DNA from: Adlercreutzia murintestinalis
GTDB lineage: Bacteria; Actinomycetota; Coriobacteriia; Coriobacteriales; Eggerthellaceae
Length of the DNA stretch: 64,000 bases
Assembly (NCBI RefSeq): GCF_943192905.1
Contig: NZ_CALPCC010000006.1
Span: forward strand, 43,691 to 107,690
Reading direction: 5' to 3'
Positions 53,556 through 63,926 of this stretch are shown one piece after another. The notes beneath the pieces were generated by a model. It had not been told where the DNA came from, made no database searches, and was given only the letters and a program-made list of their open reading frames with translations. Within the stretch, counting starts at the first letter, position 1. Every line of letters begins with the position of its first letter. Made by a program: the position numbers and the translations under genes.

Positions 53556-56225
53556 CTATGCCAAGTCTGCGATCTGCGCTTCAAGCTTAGCGATGACCTC
53601 ATCAAGATCAGCCAGGCGAGCACGGTCCTTCTCGATGATCTCAGGGGCCGCTTTCGCCAGGAAGCCCTCGTTGCTCAACTTCTTGCGCAGCTTGGCGGCA
53701 TCAGTCTCAGCCTTGTCGCGTTCCTTGCAAACCCGAGCGCGCTCGGCATCCAAATCAACATGCCCGGCAAGGACGGTGTAGACCTCCAGCCCTGCGCTCA
53801 AGGAAGCTGAGGAACCAGCAGGCTTGACAAGATCGGCCCCTATGTACAGCGATGCGGTGCGACCCAGCGACTCGATCAAACCCCGCTGCTCTTCCAACAA
53901 GATGCAATCGGGCGCCGCTGCCTTCACGTGCACTTCAAGGGCGGTCTTCGGCGACAACCCATAGCGTGCCCGCGCCGAGCGCACCGCGCCCACCACCGCG
54001 CAAACCATCTGCACAGCCCTCTCTGCATCATCGTCGATGAAGTCAGCGAGCGCGTCCGCATCGGGCCACGGCGCAACGATCAGCAACGGTGCAGCATCTG
54101 CCATCTTCGGCATGTCCTGATAGATCTCTTCGGTAATGAACGGCATGAGCGGATGAAGCAGTTTGATAGCCGCCTCAAGCACATGCACGAGATTCCGTTG
54201 GCATGCAAGACGATCAGCCGCTGGCGCATCGTCTGCCAAACGGCTCTTAGAGAACTCGATGTACCAGTCGCACAGCTCATTCCAGAAGAAGCCGTACAAC
54301 TCGCGGGTCATCTCCCCGAACTCGAACGATTCGTAGGCCGCATCCACCGTTCGGGTCAGCCGTGCCAAACGGCTGAATATCCACCGATCGGCAGCGGTGG
54401 CGAGCGTCGGCGGCCCCGGCGTATAGCCTTCCATGTGCATCAACACGAACCGCGCCGCATTGCGCACCTTGTTCGCGAAATTGCGGGCCGCTTCGATCTT
54501 TTGACGGTCGAAGCGCATCGCTTGCGCGCCGGTCACCTGCGTCAACAACCCGAACCGCATGCCATCAGCGCCAAAATCCGCCATCAGCTCAATGGGATCG
54601 ACCCCATTGCCACGCGATTTGCTCATGGGCTTTCCGTCGGCGCCCATCACCGTCGGATGAATGATCACATGTTGGAACGGAATCTGACCCGTGCAATACT
54701 CGGACGCCATCACCATACGCGCCACCCACAGCCCCATGATGTCGCGCGCCGTGGAGAGCACCTGGGTCGGGTAATACTTCACCAGCTCAGGCGCATCAGC
54801 ACCGAACTCGCCCCACCCCTGCGTGGCAAAGGGCCACAGCTGCGACGAGAACCAGGTGTCGAGCACATCCTCATCTTGGCGCGTTGGCGCACCGCAGCAC
54901 GGACACACCTCCACCTCTTCCATGCTGGCATCCTGCCAGCCACACGCATCGCAGTAGAACATGGGGATGCGGTGCCCCCACCACAGCTGACGCGAGATGC
55001 ACCAATCTTTGAGATTCTCAAGCCAATCAAGGTACACCTGCGCCCAGCGCGCGGGATGAAACTGTATCTGACCGCTCTCAACGGCTGCAGCTGCTGGCCC
55101 CTTCAACGAATCCACCGCCACGAACCACTGCTCGGACAGCCACGGCTCGAGCGTGCTATGGCAGCGATAGCAGTGCATGACGGAATGATCGTGATCCTCT
55201 ACATGATCGAGCAGCCCCAGGCGCTCGAATTCAGCCACCACGGCCTCGCGCGCCTCTTCGCGGCTCATGCCGCTGAAGCGCCCGTACCCATCCACCACAT
55301 GGGCCGTCTCGTCGAACACATTGATCTTCTCGAGGCCCGCACGCTCACCCATGGCGAAGTCGTTGGGATCATGAGCAGGTGTGACCTTCACCGCGCCAGT
55401 GCCGAATTCGCTATCAACATAGAAATCAGCGAAGATAGGGATGGTGCGGTCCACGATGGGAAGCTCCACCGTCTTGCCCACCACGTTTTTATACCGCTCG
55501 TCTTTCGGGTTCACGGCAACACCGGTATCGCCCAGCATCGTCTCAGGGCGCGTGGTGGCTACCACCAGATACTCGATGCCATCGACCGGCTCGCTCAACG
55601 GATAGCGCAAATGCCAGAGATGCCCCGCCTCGTCTTCGTATTCGGCTTCATCGTCGGCAATGGCCGTAGTGCAGCTTGGGCACCAATTCACGATGCGCTT
55701 CCCGCGATAGATGATGCCGTCGCGATACCAATCGACGAACAGTCGACGCACCGCGCGACTGAACTCCGGACTCATGGTGAATTGCTCGTGCGCGTAATCG
55801 CAGCTGCATCCCATAGCCGCTATCTGGTTCACGATCGTGGTGCCGTACTCATGCCGCCAGTCCTGACATGCCTCGATGAACGCCTCGCGTCCGATCTCGC
55901 GGCGATTGATGCCCTGTTCGGCCAGATGCTTATCCACCTTCGTCTGTGTGGCAATGCCAGCATGATCGGTACCGAGAATCCAGCGTGTCTGCTGGCCACG
56001 CATGCGCGCGCGGCGAATGCAGGCGTCTTGGATGGTGTCATTCAAAGCGTGACCCATATGCAACACGCCGGTCACGTTCGGAGGTGGGATCACGATGGTA
56101 TAGGACTCGTCCGCATGCGCACCGAAACCAGGTGTGCGCTGGAAGCAACCCGCCTCGCGCCATGCCTCGAAAATGGGAGCCTCGCGTTGCGCGTAACCCT
56201 CTCCTGTCTTGTCTTGCTCAGACAT
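53556..56225 (-). CDS. valS: Valyl-tRNA synthetase
   Basis: Charges tRNA-Val and edits mischarged Thr. The 889-aa class I enzyme has [21 protein letters not shown] (HIGH motif), an editing domain with [38 protein letters not shown], and [12 protein letters not shown] (KMSKS motif). A C-terminal coiled coil ([19 protein letters not shown] onward) is typical of ValRS. The ATG at 56225 follows CAAGGAGCGCAG and overlaps the clpX end by 8 bp. Confidence 0.96.
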   Translation of the reverse strand: MSEQDKTGEGYAQREAPIFEAWREAGCFQRTPGFGAHADESYTIVIPPPNVTGVLHMGHALNDTIQDACIRRARMRGQQTRWILGTDHAGIATQTKVDKHLAEQGINRREIGREAFIEACQDWRHEYGTTIVNQIAAMGCSCDYAHEQFTMSPEFSRAVRRLFVDWYRDGIIYRGKRIVNWCPSCTTAIADDEAEYEDEAGHLWHLRYPLSEPVDGIEYLVVATTRPETMLGDTGVAVNPKDERYKNVVGKTVELPIVDRTIPIFADFYVDSEFGTGAVKVTPAHDPNDFAMGERAGLEKINVFDETAHVVDGYGRFSGMSREEAREAVVAEFERLGLLDHVEDHDHSVMHCYRCHSTLEPWLSEQWFVAVDSLKGPAAAAVESGQIQFHPARWAQVYLDWLENLKDWCISRQLWWGHRIPMFYCDACGWQDASMEEVEVCPCCGAPTRQDEDVLDTWFSSQLWPFATQGWGEFGADAPELVKYYPTQVLSTARDIMGLWVARMVMASEYCTGQIPFQHVIIHPTVMGADGKPMSKSRGNGVDPIELMADFGADGMRFGLLTQVTGAQAMRFDRQKIEAARNFANKVRNAARFVLMHMEGYTPGPPTLATAADRWIFSRLARLTRTVDAAYESFEFGEMTRELYGFFWNELCDWYIEFSKSRLADDAPAADRLACQRNLVHVLEAAIKLLHPLMPFITEEIYQDMPKMADAAPLLIVAPWPDADALADFIDDDAERAVQMVCAVVGAVRSARARYGLSPKTALEVHVKAAAPDCILLEEQRGLIESLGRTASLYIGADLVKPAGSSASLSAGLEVYTVLAGHVDLDAERARVCKERDKAETDAAKLRKKLSNEGFLAKAAPEIIEKDRARLADLDEVIAKLEAQIADLA

Positions 56226-57633
56226 CTGCGCTCCTTGAATCTGCATCTGCGCCGCACGCGGCGGCGTCCTCTATATGGGGAAACGTTTCACCTGCTATAT
56301 CGCTGGCACGTATCTCGACGGTGGTCTTCCCGCGGCGCTCGGGCAGGTCGTACATCACATCGTTTAGGACGCGCTCGCAGATGCTGCGCAGGCCACGCGC
56401 ACCGGTGCCATGATCGACCGCCTCTTTCGCAATGGCGCGCAAAGCGTCATCATCGAAAGTCAGCGTGGAGTCCTCGTATTCGAACATGCGCTCGTACTGT
56501 TTCACCAGCGCATTCTTCGGTTCGGTCAGCACGCGCACCAGATCGTCCTCGGTCAGCTCGTCAAGCGAGGTGATCACCGGGATGCGCCCCACGAACTCCG
56601 GGATCATACCGTATTTGTTCAGATCCTCGGGCAGCACCTGTGCCAGCAGCTCAGCTTCTTTCTGCTTCTTAGAACCAGGCGCCTCGCTGGCAAATCCCAA
56701 CCCGTTCTTCCCGACGCGCTGCCCAACGATATCGGCAAGCCCCACGAAAGCACCGCCCAAGATGAATAGGATGTTGTCGGTGTTGATCGGAATGAGCTCC
56801 TGCTGGGGATGCTTGCGTCCGCCTTGCGGAGGCACGCTCGCATCGCAGCCCTCCATGATCTTGAGCAGCGCCTGTTGCACGCCCTCGCCCGACACATCGC
56901 GCGTTATGGAGAGATTTTCCGCCTTGCGCGCGATCTTGTCTATCTCATCTATATAGATGATGCCGATCTGAGCCTTCGGCACGTCGAAATCCGCCGCTGT
57001 TATCAGCTTCAGCAAGATGTTTTCCACATCTTCACCCACATAACCCGCCTCGGTCAGCGTGGTCGCATCCGCGATAGCGAAGGGCACTTTCAAGGTGCGC
57101 GCGAGCGTCTGGGCGAGCAGCGTCTTGCCTGAGCCGGTAGGCCCTAAGAGCATGATGTTGCTCTTGGCGATCTCCACCTCGTCATCAGCAGCCGCCGGGT
57201 CAAGGTCCATCGTGATGCGCTTGTAGTGGTTATAAACCGCAACCGAGAGCGCGCGCTTGGCTGCCTCCTGGCCAACAACATGCTCAGAGAGCCGCCGATG
57301 TATCTCGTGTGGCGTGGGCAGCTCGCCCAAGATCTCAGCTGGCGAGAGGGGCTCGTCTGTCTCGTCTTCTTCAAAGACGCCCTCTTCGGCCATATCGAGA
57401 CGAATCGAAGAAGCGTGAGCGCCGCGCGCTCGCTCGTCCTCATGCTCGTCTGTCTGCATGCGGAGGCCCATCTCTTGGATCATCGCATCAGCGCAGACTC
57501 CCACGCATTCATCGCAGATGCATACCCCATTCGGAGCGCTGATCATCGAGCGCACCTCCTGCGATTCTTTTCCACAGAAAGCGCAATACATCGGCTCGCC
57601 CGTCGTGCTGTGACCTCGGTTGTTCCCTGCCAT
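56218..57633 (-). CDS. clpX: ATP-dependent Clp protease ATP-binding subunit ClpX
   Basis: An AAA+ unfoldase that feeds substrates to ClpP. The 471-aa product has the N-terminal zinc-binding domain ([15 protein letters not shown]), Walker A in [18 protein letters not shown], Walker B in [14 protein letters not shown], and sensor motifs in [17 protein letters not shown]. An acidic linker of about 55 residues after the zinc domain is longer than usual. It is separated from clpP by a terminator, and it is coupled to valS by an 8-bp overlap. Confidence 0.96.
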   Translation of the reverse strand: MAGNNRGHSTTGEPMYCAFCGKESQEVRSMISAPNGVCICDECVGVCADAMIQEMGLRMQTDEHEDERARGAHASSIRLDMAEEGVFEEDETDEPLSPAEILGELPTPHEIHRRLSEHVVGQEAAKRALSVAVYNHYKRITMDLDPAAADDEVEIAKSNIMLLGPTGSGKTLLAQTLARTLKVPFAIADATTLTEAGYVGEDVENILLKLITAADFDVPKAQIGIIYIDEIDKIARKAENLSITRDVSGEGVQQALLKIMEGCDASVPPQGGRKHPQQELIPINTDNILFILGGAFVGLADIVGQRVGKNGLGFASEAPGSKKQKEAELLAQVLPEDLNKYGMIPEFVGRIPVITSLDELTEDDLVRVLTEPKNALVKQYERMFEYEDSTLTFDDDALRAIAKEAVDHGTGARGLRSICERVLNDVMYDLPERRGKTTVEIRASDIAGETFPHIEDAAACGADADSRSADV

Positions 57634-57679
57634 CTTCCTCGCTCATCTCGTCGTGTTCTGCCTCTTGCAAGCATCCCAT

Positions 57680-57716
57680 TATAAAAGCATGCGCCGGCTC
57701 GCAAACCGACGCATGC
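57680..57716 (-). terminator. Terminator between clpP and clpX
   Basis: On the minus strand GCATGCG (57716-57710) pairs with CGCATGC (57693-57687), extended by an inner CGG/CCG, then CTTTTATAA. It ends the clpP transcript 25 bp past the stop codon. Confidence 0.7.
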
Positions 57717-57740
57717 ATGGGGTTTCAGCGTTTCGTGCCC

Positions 57741-58349
57741 TTATTTTCCGTGATGGAGAATGATCTCGTCTACCAGTCCGTAGTCCTTGGCCTCTTCGGC
57801 GGTCATATAGTTGTCCCGCTCGGTATCAAGCTGGATCCGCTCGATGGATTGCCCGGTATTGTCAGACAGTATCTTGTTCAGGCGCTTGCGCGTCTTCAAC
57901 ATGAAATCCGCCACGATAGCGATCTCGGTCTGCTGGCCTTGCGCGCCACCGAGCGGCTGATGGATCAGCACCATGGAATTGGGCAGGCAGAAGCGCTTGC
58001 CCTTCGTGCCCGACGACAGCAGCACCGCCGCCATGGATGCGCACTCGCCGATGCAGATGGTGGAAACGTCGCATTTGATGAAGTTCATGGTATCCAAGAT
58101 GCCAAGACCTGCCGTCACGCTGCCTCCCGGAGAATTGATGTAGAGGCTGATGTCCTTGTCGGGGTCAACGCTTTCCAGGTGCAGCATCTGCGCCACCACT
58201 GAATTGGCCACGTGGTCGTCAATCTGCTCGCCCAAGAAGATGATGCGGTCGTTCAGCAGCCGTGAATAGATATCGTAGCTGCGCTCACCACGCGGCGATT
58301 GCTCGATGACGTACGGGATCAGCGCGCTGCTCGCTCTTTCAATGCTCAT
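57741..58349 (-). CDS. clpP: ATP-dependent Clp protease proteolytic subunit
   Basis: The 202-aa serine peptidase has the catalytic Ser in [11 protein letters not shown], His in [13 protein letters not shown], and Asp further on. It begins [23 protein letters not shown], the axial-loop region. It lies between tig and clpX, the usual order for this group of genes. The SD (GCGAGACGGAC) is modest. TATAAT lies about 40 nt upstream on the same strand. Confidence 0.96.
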   Translation of the reverse strand: MSIERASSALIPYVIEQSPRGERSYDIYSRLLNDRIIFLGEQIDDHVANSVVAQMLHLESVDPDKDISLYINSPGGSVTAGLGILDTMNFIKCDVSTICIGECASMAAVLLSSGTKGKRFCLPNSMVLIHQPLGGAQGQQTEIAIVADFMLKTRKRLNKILSDNTGQSIERIQLDTERDNYMTAEEAKDYGLVDEIILHHGK

Positions 58350-58407
58350 GTCCGTCTCGCTTTCGGTTCGCGTTCTTGTGTTTCGACACCATTATACAAG
58401 GCAGTGC

Positions 58408-58447
58408 AAATGCAGCTGCGCATTTCCTTCATATGCAGGTTTGCCTT
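58408..58447 (-). terminator. Hairpin between tig and clpP
   Basis: AAATGC-x6-GCATTT (58408-58425) lies inside a wider CAAGGCA/TGCCTTG pairing (58398-58404 and 58441-58447). It is within the 105-bp gap after tig. There is no clean U-tract, so the terminator role is uncertain. Confidence 0.35.
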
Positions 58448-58454
58448 GGCTGTC

Positions 58455-59552
58455 CTACTCCTGGTCGGCGTCCTCAGAGGTCGCGTCCACCTTCGCATCA
58501 GCATCTTTGTCGGCTTTGGCCTCTTCGGCTTTTGCGCGCTCGGCGAAATCGACCTCGGTCACCTTCGCCTTCTCCATGACGTCCTTCATGGCCTTCGAGC
58601 GCACCAGTTCCTCGCGCACCAGATACAAGCGGCCGTTGTCGCGCCACTCGCGCTCAAGCTTCTCAGCGCCATCACCTGCCGCCATGACGAACTCCTGGCT
58701 AACCTCGTCGTCGGTAGCCTCGATGCCGTTATGGCGCGCCCACGCATCAAGCGCCATACCGCGCTTCACCTCATCGATCGCCTGGCGCTTCACATCCTCT
58801 TTGAACTCATCGGCATCAATGCCGCGCTGCATCAGATACGCATCGAAGCTGATGCCTTGACGCTGCATCTGCGTGAAGAAATCCTGCAACAGCTGGCTTT
58901 CCTTCTGTTCAGCCATGCCCTCGGGCACCTTAGCGCTCACGCGCTCGATCAGCTTCAACGTGGCAGCATTTTCCTTCAGACGCGGCATCATCATCTTCTT
59001 CTGCTCGGACACCTGCTCGGCAATCTGAGCCTTCATATCGTCCAGACTATCGAAGCCCATGGTCTCGGTCGCCCATTCCTCGGTGGGCTCTTCCTGATCG
59101 TAATGCGCAAGGAGCGCGCGCATCTGCTCTTCTACCTCGGTGTCGCTCGCACCTTCTTGTGGCAGTTCTATCTCAACGGGATCGTACGAGTCGATCTCAA
59201 CCTCGGGCCGTACCGGAAGGGTGAACGCAAACGTGAAGTCAGCGCCCTGCTCGATCATCTCGTCGGCGCCTCCGAAATCGGGTTGCCCTGCCGGGTATAG
59301 ACGCTTCTCTTCGATGATCTGCGGATACGCATCGTTGATCAGCTCTTCGGTCGCCGTGGCGTATACCACTTCACGACCAAGCGCATTATCCACCACCGGA
59401 CGGGGCGCTTTGCCCTTGCGGAAGCCGGGGAAATTGTATTTGCGCGCGAAATCCTTATACACCTTCGCTAGCTTCGCATCCACCGTCTTGGCATCCACGA
59501 TGGCCTCTACCGATACGTTGCTGTCCTCCTGCGGCTTCACTGTTATCTGCAC
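58455..59552 (-). CDS. tig: Trigger factor lacking the PPIase domain
   Basis: A ribosome-bound chaperone for nascent chains. The 365-aa product has the N-terminal ribosome-binding domain with NFPGFRKGKAPRPVV and the C-terminal helical arms (KENAATLKLIERVSAKVPEGMAE, then SFDAYLMQRG). The FKBP-like peptidyl-prolyl isomerase domain expected between them (about 85 residues) is absent: LLAHYDQEEPTEEW leads straight into MGFDSLDDMKAQIAEQV. The GTG at 59552 follows GGAAGGAACACCC. An acidic Ala/Asp-rich tail closes it. It is a functional chaperone type known from PPIase-deleted variants, but unusual as a natural form. Confidence 0.93.
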   Translation of the reverse strand: MQITVKPQEDSNVSVEAIVDAKTVDAKLAKVYKDFARKYNFPGFRKGKAPRPVVDNALGREVVYATATEELINDAYPQIIEEKRLYPAGQPDFGGADEMIEQGADFTFAFTLPVRPEVEIDSYDPVEIELPQEGASDTEVEEQMRALLAHYDQEEPTEEWATETMGFDSLDDMKAQIAEQVSEQKKMMMPRLKENAATLKLIERVSAKVPEGMAEQKESQLLQDFFTQMQRQGISFDAYLMQRGIDADEFKEDVKRQAIDEVKRGMALDAWARHNGIEATDDEVSQEFVMAAGDGAEKLEREWRDNGRLYLVREELVRSKAMKDVMEKAKVTEVDFAERAKAEEAKADKDADAKVDATSEDADQE

Positions 59553-59642
59553 GGGTGTTCCTTCCACGTAATGTCGTTTTACACACAGCCGCTTATGGTA
59601 TCATAATCCGCCGGTAAGGCTGCATAGTGAGCCATGCTTTGT

Positions 59643-59728
59643 GCGGGCGTGGCGGAATTGGCAGACGCGCCAGATTTAGGTTCTGGTGGGTAACCCCCGT
59701 GAAGGTTCAAGTCCTTTCGCCCGCACCA
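59643..59728 (+). tRNA. tRNA-Leu (anticodon TAG)
   Basis: GCGGGCG (59643-59649) pairs with CGCCCGC (59718-59724); A73 and an encoded CCA follow. The anticodon arm CCAGA-TTTAGGT-TCTGG has TAG, for CTA codons. The long variable arm (GGTAACCCCCGT area) and GGTTCAAGTCC T-arm are typical of class II tRNA-Leu. Confidence 0.97.
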
Positions 59729-59950
59729 TCTCTCCGAACAACACCAAAATGCACTGAACAGCGCTCGTGCTCGCCCGACAACCGCATGCATGCGCGTTCC
59801 CTGTTGCGCCGATGCCATGCGCGCAAGCCCGCTCAACATGGCGCGCGCATCGCCGTCCATCCTGACAGATACCAAGACATATCAATCAATCCGGTCAAGT
59901 TGGACTAGAATACGTGCCACATGCTTTACCGAACATGCGAGGGGATATTC

Positions 59951-61294
59951 ATGGAAAACGAGACTGAACAGACAACCGCTGCACCGGCGCAGCCGCGCAG
60001 CGAGCAGCCCAAAAAGAAGAACATCTTCCAGCGATATAGCGAGGTCAGCCTGATCAAACGCATCTTGGTCGGCCTGGTCATCGGCGTTATCCTGGCATTG
60101 CTCATACCGCAGGACGCGCCCGAGTGGGCCCTCCAGATCGGTGCCGTCATCTCGCTTCTGGGCAATATCTTCGTCGGCGCTCTGCGTGCGGTCGCACCCA
60201 TCTTGGTCTTCTTCTTGGTCATGAGCGCGCTCATGAACGCCAAGACCGCCGGTTCCATGAAAACGGTGGTCGTCCTTTACATCGTGAGCACACTGGTAGC
60301 CGCGCTCGTCGCTGTTATCGGCAGCTACCTGTTCCCCATTGAGCTGACGTTGGCTGTTGCTGACGATATCGAGCAGACCTCTCCTTCTGGTATCGGCGAA
60401 GTTCTCACCAGCATCATCATGAACGTGGTTGCCAATCCCGTTGATGCGCTCGCCAATGCGAACTTCATCGGCATCTTGGCATGGGCCATCGTGCTCGGCA
60501 TTGCCTTGCGTGGCACCACCGACAACGTCAAAAGCGTCTTCGCTGCCATCTCGGATGCGGTCGGAATCGCCGTGCGCTGGGTCATCAACCTGGCTCCATT
60601 CGGCATCATGGGCTTGGTCTACACCTCGGTGTCCACGAGCGGCCTTGACATCTTCGTGGAGTACGGTCAGCTCATCTTGCTGCTCGTCGGCTGCATGCTC
60701 GCCATCGCTTTGATCACCAATCCTCTCATCGTGTTCATCTGCACCCGCCAAAACCCCTTCCCGCTGGTGTTCCGCTGCCTGAAAGACTCTGGCTTGACCG
60801 CGTTCTTCACGCGCTCGTCAGCAGCGAACATTCCCATCAACATGGAACTCTGCCGCAAGCTGGGGCTCAATAAGGACAATTATTCCGTCTCCATCCCGCT
60901 GGGCGCCACCATCAACATGGCAGGCGCTGCGGTCACCATCACCGTCATGACCATGGCGGCAGCCCATACCGTCGGTCTTACGGTCGACCCGCTCACCGCC
61001 ATCATCCTGTGCGTGCTCGCAGCCGTCAGCGCATGCGGCGCCTCCGGCGTGGCAGGCGGCTCGCTCCTGCTGATCCCTCTTGCATGCAGCCTGTTCGGCA
61101 TGGACACCACCGTGGCCATGGAGGTGGTTGCTATCGGCTTCATCATTGGCGTGGTGCAGGATTCCTGCGAAACGGCGCTCAACAGTTCTTCCGACGTGCT
61201 TTTCACCGCTACAGCCGAATACCGCGCCATGGCGAAGGCTGGCAAGTCCTATCGCATGGGCAAAGACGCCTTCTCGCTGGACGAACTGGACTAG
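59951..61294 (+). CDS. sstT: Serine/threonine:Na+ symporter (SstT-type DAACS)
   Basis: Imports serine and threonine with sodium. The 447-aa membrane protein has RILVGLVIGVILALLIPQ, GNIFVGALRAVAPILVFFLVMSAL, FFTRSSAANIPINMELCRKLGL and SIPLGATINMAGAAVTITVM, all SstT-type hairpin and substrate regions. The 28-residue polar start is a little long. The ATG at 59951 follows GCGAGGGGATATTC. The 222-bp gap after the tRNA shows no gene. A Crp/Fnr regulator follows after 9 bp. Confidence 0.93.
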   Translation: MENETEQTTAAPAQPRSEQPKKKNIFQRYSEVSLIKRILVGLVIGVILALLIPQDAPEWALQIGAVISLLGNIFVGALRAVAPILVFFLVMSALMNAKTAGSMKTVVVLYIVSTLVAALVAVIGSYLFPIELTLAVADDIEQTSPSGIGEVLTSIIMNVVANPVDALANANFIGILAWAIVLGIALRGTTDNVKSVFAAISDAVGIAVRWVINLAPFGIMGLVYTSVSTSGLDIFVEYGQLILLLVGCMLAIALITNPLIVFICTRQNPFPLVFRCLKDSGLTAFFTRSSAANIPINMELCRKLGLNKDNYSVSIPLGATINMAGAAVTITVMTMAAAHTVGLTVDPLTAIILCVLAAVSACGASGVAGGSLLLIPLACSLFGMDTTVAMEVVAIGFIIGVVQDSCETALNSSSDVLFTATAEYRAMAKAGKSYRMGKDAFSLDELD

Positions 61295-61303
61295 GACGCG
61301 GCC

Positions 61304-62014
61304 ATGCCCGCCACCACCAAGCCGGCATTCACCGCAAAGGCCATCGAACGGCCGCATTACTTTCCCTACCGCATCTACGCCGACCAGCAGATGCTCAACG
61401 CACCAGTATTGACCCATGGCCGTGCCTGCACGCTCGGCCATGGTGACATCATCCGGGCATCCGAATATCCTGGTGACTGCTTTTTGGTCGTCTCCGGGGC
61501 CCTTTCATCGTTCATCTGCACAACTGAAACGCGAACGCTCAGCGCCTACTATCTACCGGGAAGCATCTTCTTGGAACTCTCGGCGCTGGCACACATGCCC
61601 GCAGCGCTGGAATATGTGGCGCTCTCCCCCTGCGAGTTGCGCCGCATTTCGGGCGCCGAGCTCAAAAGCGCCATGATGGAAGATGCTGCTGTGTTCGACC
61701 GCGTGATTCGCTCCATATGCTATAAGATGTACGCGACGCGCGAGCAGCAGCGCGGGGCTAAGGTGCTCGATGTGCGCGAACGCATCTACATCATGCTGCT
61801 CGGCTTTGCGAAGGACCGCGGACACGCCACCGAAGACGGCTGGATCGCCATCGATTGGAAACTCACCCAACAGGATATGGGCACCATGCTCAGCGTGAAC
61901 CGCGTCACGGTGAACACCGCTCTTCAAGAGCTCTATCAGGCACAGGTCGTACGCAAGAGCAGCGGACGATACCACGTGCGCGACACCGCAGGACTGCTCA
62001 ACACGACCACGTAG
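61304..62014 (+). CDS. Crp/Fnr-family transcriptional regulator
   Basis: The 236-aa product has an N-terminal cyclic-nucleotide-binding-like beta barrel (LGHGDIIRASEYPGDCFLVVSGALSSF) and a C-terminal winged HTH (DWKLTQQDMGTMLSVNRVTVNTALQEL). It lacks the cluster of N-terminal cysteines found in Fnr. It is 9 bp behind sstT and probably controls it. The ligand is unknown. Confidence 0.88.
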   Translation: MPATTKPAFTAKAIERPHYFPYRIYADQQMLNAPVLTHGRACTLGHGDIIRASEYPGDCFLVVSGALSSFICTTETRTLSAYYLPGSIFLELSALAHMPAALEYVALSPCELRRISGAELKSAMMEDAAVFDRVIRSICYKMYATREQQRGAKVLDVRERIYIMLLGFAKDRGHATEDGWIAIDWKLTQQDMGTMLSVNRVTVNTALQELYQAQVVRKSSGRYHVRDTAGLLNTTT

Positions 62015-62087
62015 GCACGCATTCCCAAACCAAGCTGTTTAGACCAAGCTACGCGTCGGCTTTGCCGCCCACTGCGTTCATGCTGCC

Positions 62088-63452
62088 TTACGTTATCAGC
62101 CGCGGCTTTGCACCCTTCGGGTACCAATAGCCGTAACGCGGCCCCAAGCCGAACATGAATGCGGCGGTCACTACGAGCGCTGCCACCTCAGCAACGCTCA
62201 CCGATATCCAAATACCGTCAATGCCCAAAACCAGGGGCAGCACGATAACCGACGAGGTCTCGAACACCAAAGTGCGCAAGAATGAAATGATAGCAGACAC
62301 CACACCGTTGTTGAGCGCCGTGAAGAACGACGATCCGTACATGCTGAAGCCCATGAGCAAAAAGGCGATCGCATAGATGCGGAATCCATGTTCAGTGAAC
62401 GTGCGCAGCTCTTCGTCGTAGCCCACGAACACGCCCACGATGGGCACCGCGAGCAATTGCCCCGCTATAAACATGAGCAAGCCACCCACCGCCGTGTATA
62501 TGAGGCTCTTTTTCAGCAAGCTGCGCATCTCGACATGATTCTTCGCGCCATATTGGTAACTCATGAGCGGCGCTGATCCCATATCGTAGCCCATGAAGAT
62601 AGCCGCAAAGATCATCACCACATACGCGATAACGCCGTAGGCTGCCACCCCGTTCTCCCCGGCTGCATGCATCAGCTGGAAGTTATACAGCATCGACACG
62701 ATAGACATGGCAATACTGGTCATCATCTCAGAGAGACCGTTCACGCACGTTTTACCGAGCGCGCGCGGCATGAAGCTGGTGCGACCAAGTCGCAGAAAGC
62801 TCTTGTTTTTCCGGAAGAAGTAGATGAGGGGTATGCCGCCGCCCAGCACTTCGGAGACGTTCGTGGCAAGGGCCGCACCTTCCACGCCCCACTGGAACAC
62901 ACCAACGAACAGCACATCGAGCGCCATGTTCGCGCATCCCGCGACCACAATGACGATCAAGCCGAACGTGGGCTTTCCTGCGGTCACGCAGAAGCTCTGG
63001 AAGACGTATTGCAGCACGTAGAAAGGCAGGCTGATCATGATGATGCGCCCATAGACGACGCACAGCCCCAGCATCTCATCATTGGCACCCAGCAGACGCG
63101 CGATCGGCTCCATGACCGCAATACCAACAACACCCAACACGATACCCAATGCGAAAGCCGCATAGACGATCAGCGAGAAATATCGGTTCGCGCGCGCATC
63201 ATCGCCTTCGCCGCGCGTCTTCGCCACGAGCGCGCTGCCACCAGTGCCGAACATGAATCCCACCGTCGATAAGATCATGATGGGAGGCATGATGAGATTC
63301 ACTGCTGCGAACGCCGTTTTACCCGCGAAATTCGAGACGCACAGGCCATCCACGATGCCATACAGCGAGGTGAAGATGAACATGACGATAGAGGGCAGCG
63401 TGAACCTGAGCAGTTGCCCCCACGTGAAGTGCTTGTCCATTGAGATAGGCAT
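62088..63452 (-). CDS. MATE-family efflux transporter
   Basis: The 454-aa product has about 12 TM segments and two MatE repeats: LLRFTLPSIVMFIFTSLYGIVDGLCVSNFAG and VNGLSEMMTSIAMSIVSMLYNFQLM. It is of the DinF/NorM-like group that exports cationic compounds with Na+ or H+. The ATG at 63452 has only a weak SD. The gene stands alone. Substrate unknown. Confidence 0.9.
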   Translation of the reverse strand: MPISMDKHFTWGQLLRFTLPSIVMFIFTSLYGIVDGLCVSNFAGKTAFAAVNLIMPPIMILSTVGFMFGTGGSALVAKTRGEGDDARANRYFSLIVYAAFALGIVLGVVGIAVMEPIARLLGANDEMLGLCVVYGRIIMISLPFYVLQYVFQSFCVTAGKPTFGLIVIVVAGCANMALDVLFVGVFQWGVEGAALATNVSEVLGGGIPLIYFFRKNKSFLRLGRTSFMPRALGKTCVNGLSEMMTSIAMSIVSMLYNFQLMHAAGENGVAAYGVIAYVVMIFAAIFMGYDMGSAPLMSYQYGAKNHVEMRSLLKKSLIYTAVGGLLMFIAGQLLAVPIVGVFVGYDEELRTFTEHGFRIYAIAFLLMGFSMYGSSFFTALNNGVVSAIISFLRTLVFETSSVIVLPLVLGIDGIWISVSVAEVAALVVTAAFMFGLGPRYGYWYPKGAKPRLIT

Positions 63453-63500
63453 AGTAACTCGTCATTCTACCACGCAAGATCCGAAGCGCTTCGAATCACA

Positions 63501-63926
63501 TCAAAAGCCCAACCACCCCATCAGACCCGTACAGCCTGCGCGCACATCATCGTAGGTCGTCTCGAAATCACCGGTGTACCACGGGTCGGCCACATCACGG
63601 TCCGTGCCCGCGAACTCCATCATCTTGTGCAGCTTGCCTGCCGGGTCGCCTCCGAAGCGGCGCTCCATGCTCCGCATGTTAGCATCATCCATGCCGATGA
63701 TCACATCGAACGCGTCATAGTCCGCTTTCGCTATCTGACGCGCTGTTTTCCCTTCGCACGATATGCCCTCGCGTGCCAGGATGCGGCGCGTGCCGGGATG
63801 CACCGGGTTGCCGATCTCGTCAGTGGTGGTAGCTGCCGACTCGATATGGAAGCGATCGGCCAGACCGCGGCGCTCCACCATATCCTTCAACACGAACTCT
63901 GCCATGGGCGAGCGGCAGATATTGGG
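63501..63926 (-). pseudogene. Low-molecular-weight protein-tyrosine phosphatase, 5' end lost
   Basis: Residues after the P-loop are well kept: NICRSPMAEFVLKDMVE, then IIGMDDANMRSMERRFGG, and the catalytic DPW in VADPWYTGDFETTYDDVRAG. Just before NICRSP the frame reads PN and then a TAA at 63927-63929, where the normal gene would have VCxG with the nucleophile Cys. The frame is open again only from ATG 63905. The catalytic Cys is therefore missing and the product should be inactive. The break falls at about 63924, where unrelated DNA starts. Confidence 0.8.

Noticed and set aside
53928..56573. A plus-strand frame of 881 codons over valS
   Set aside because: Antisense of a conserved synthetase; same composition bias as the other shadows.
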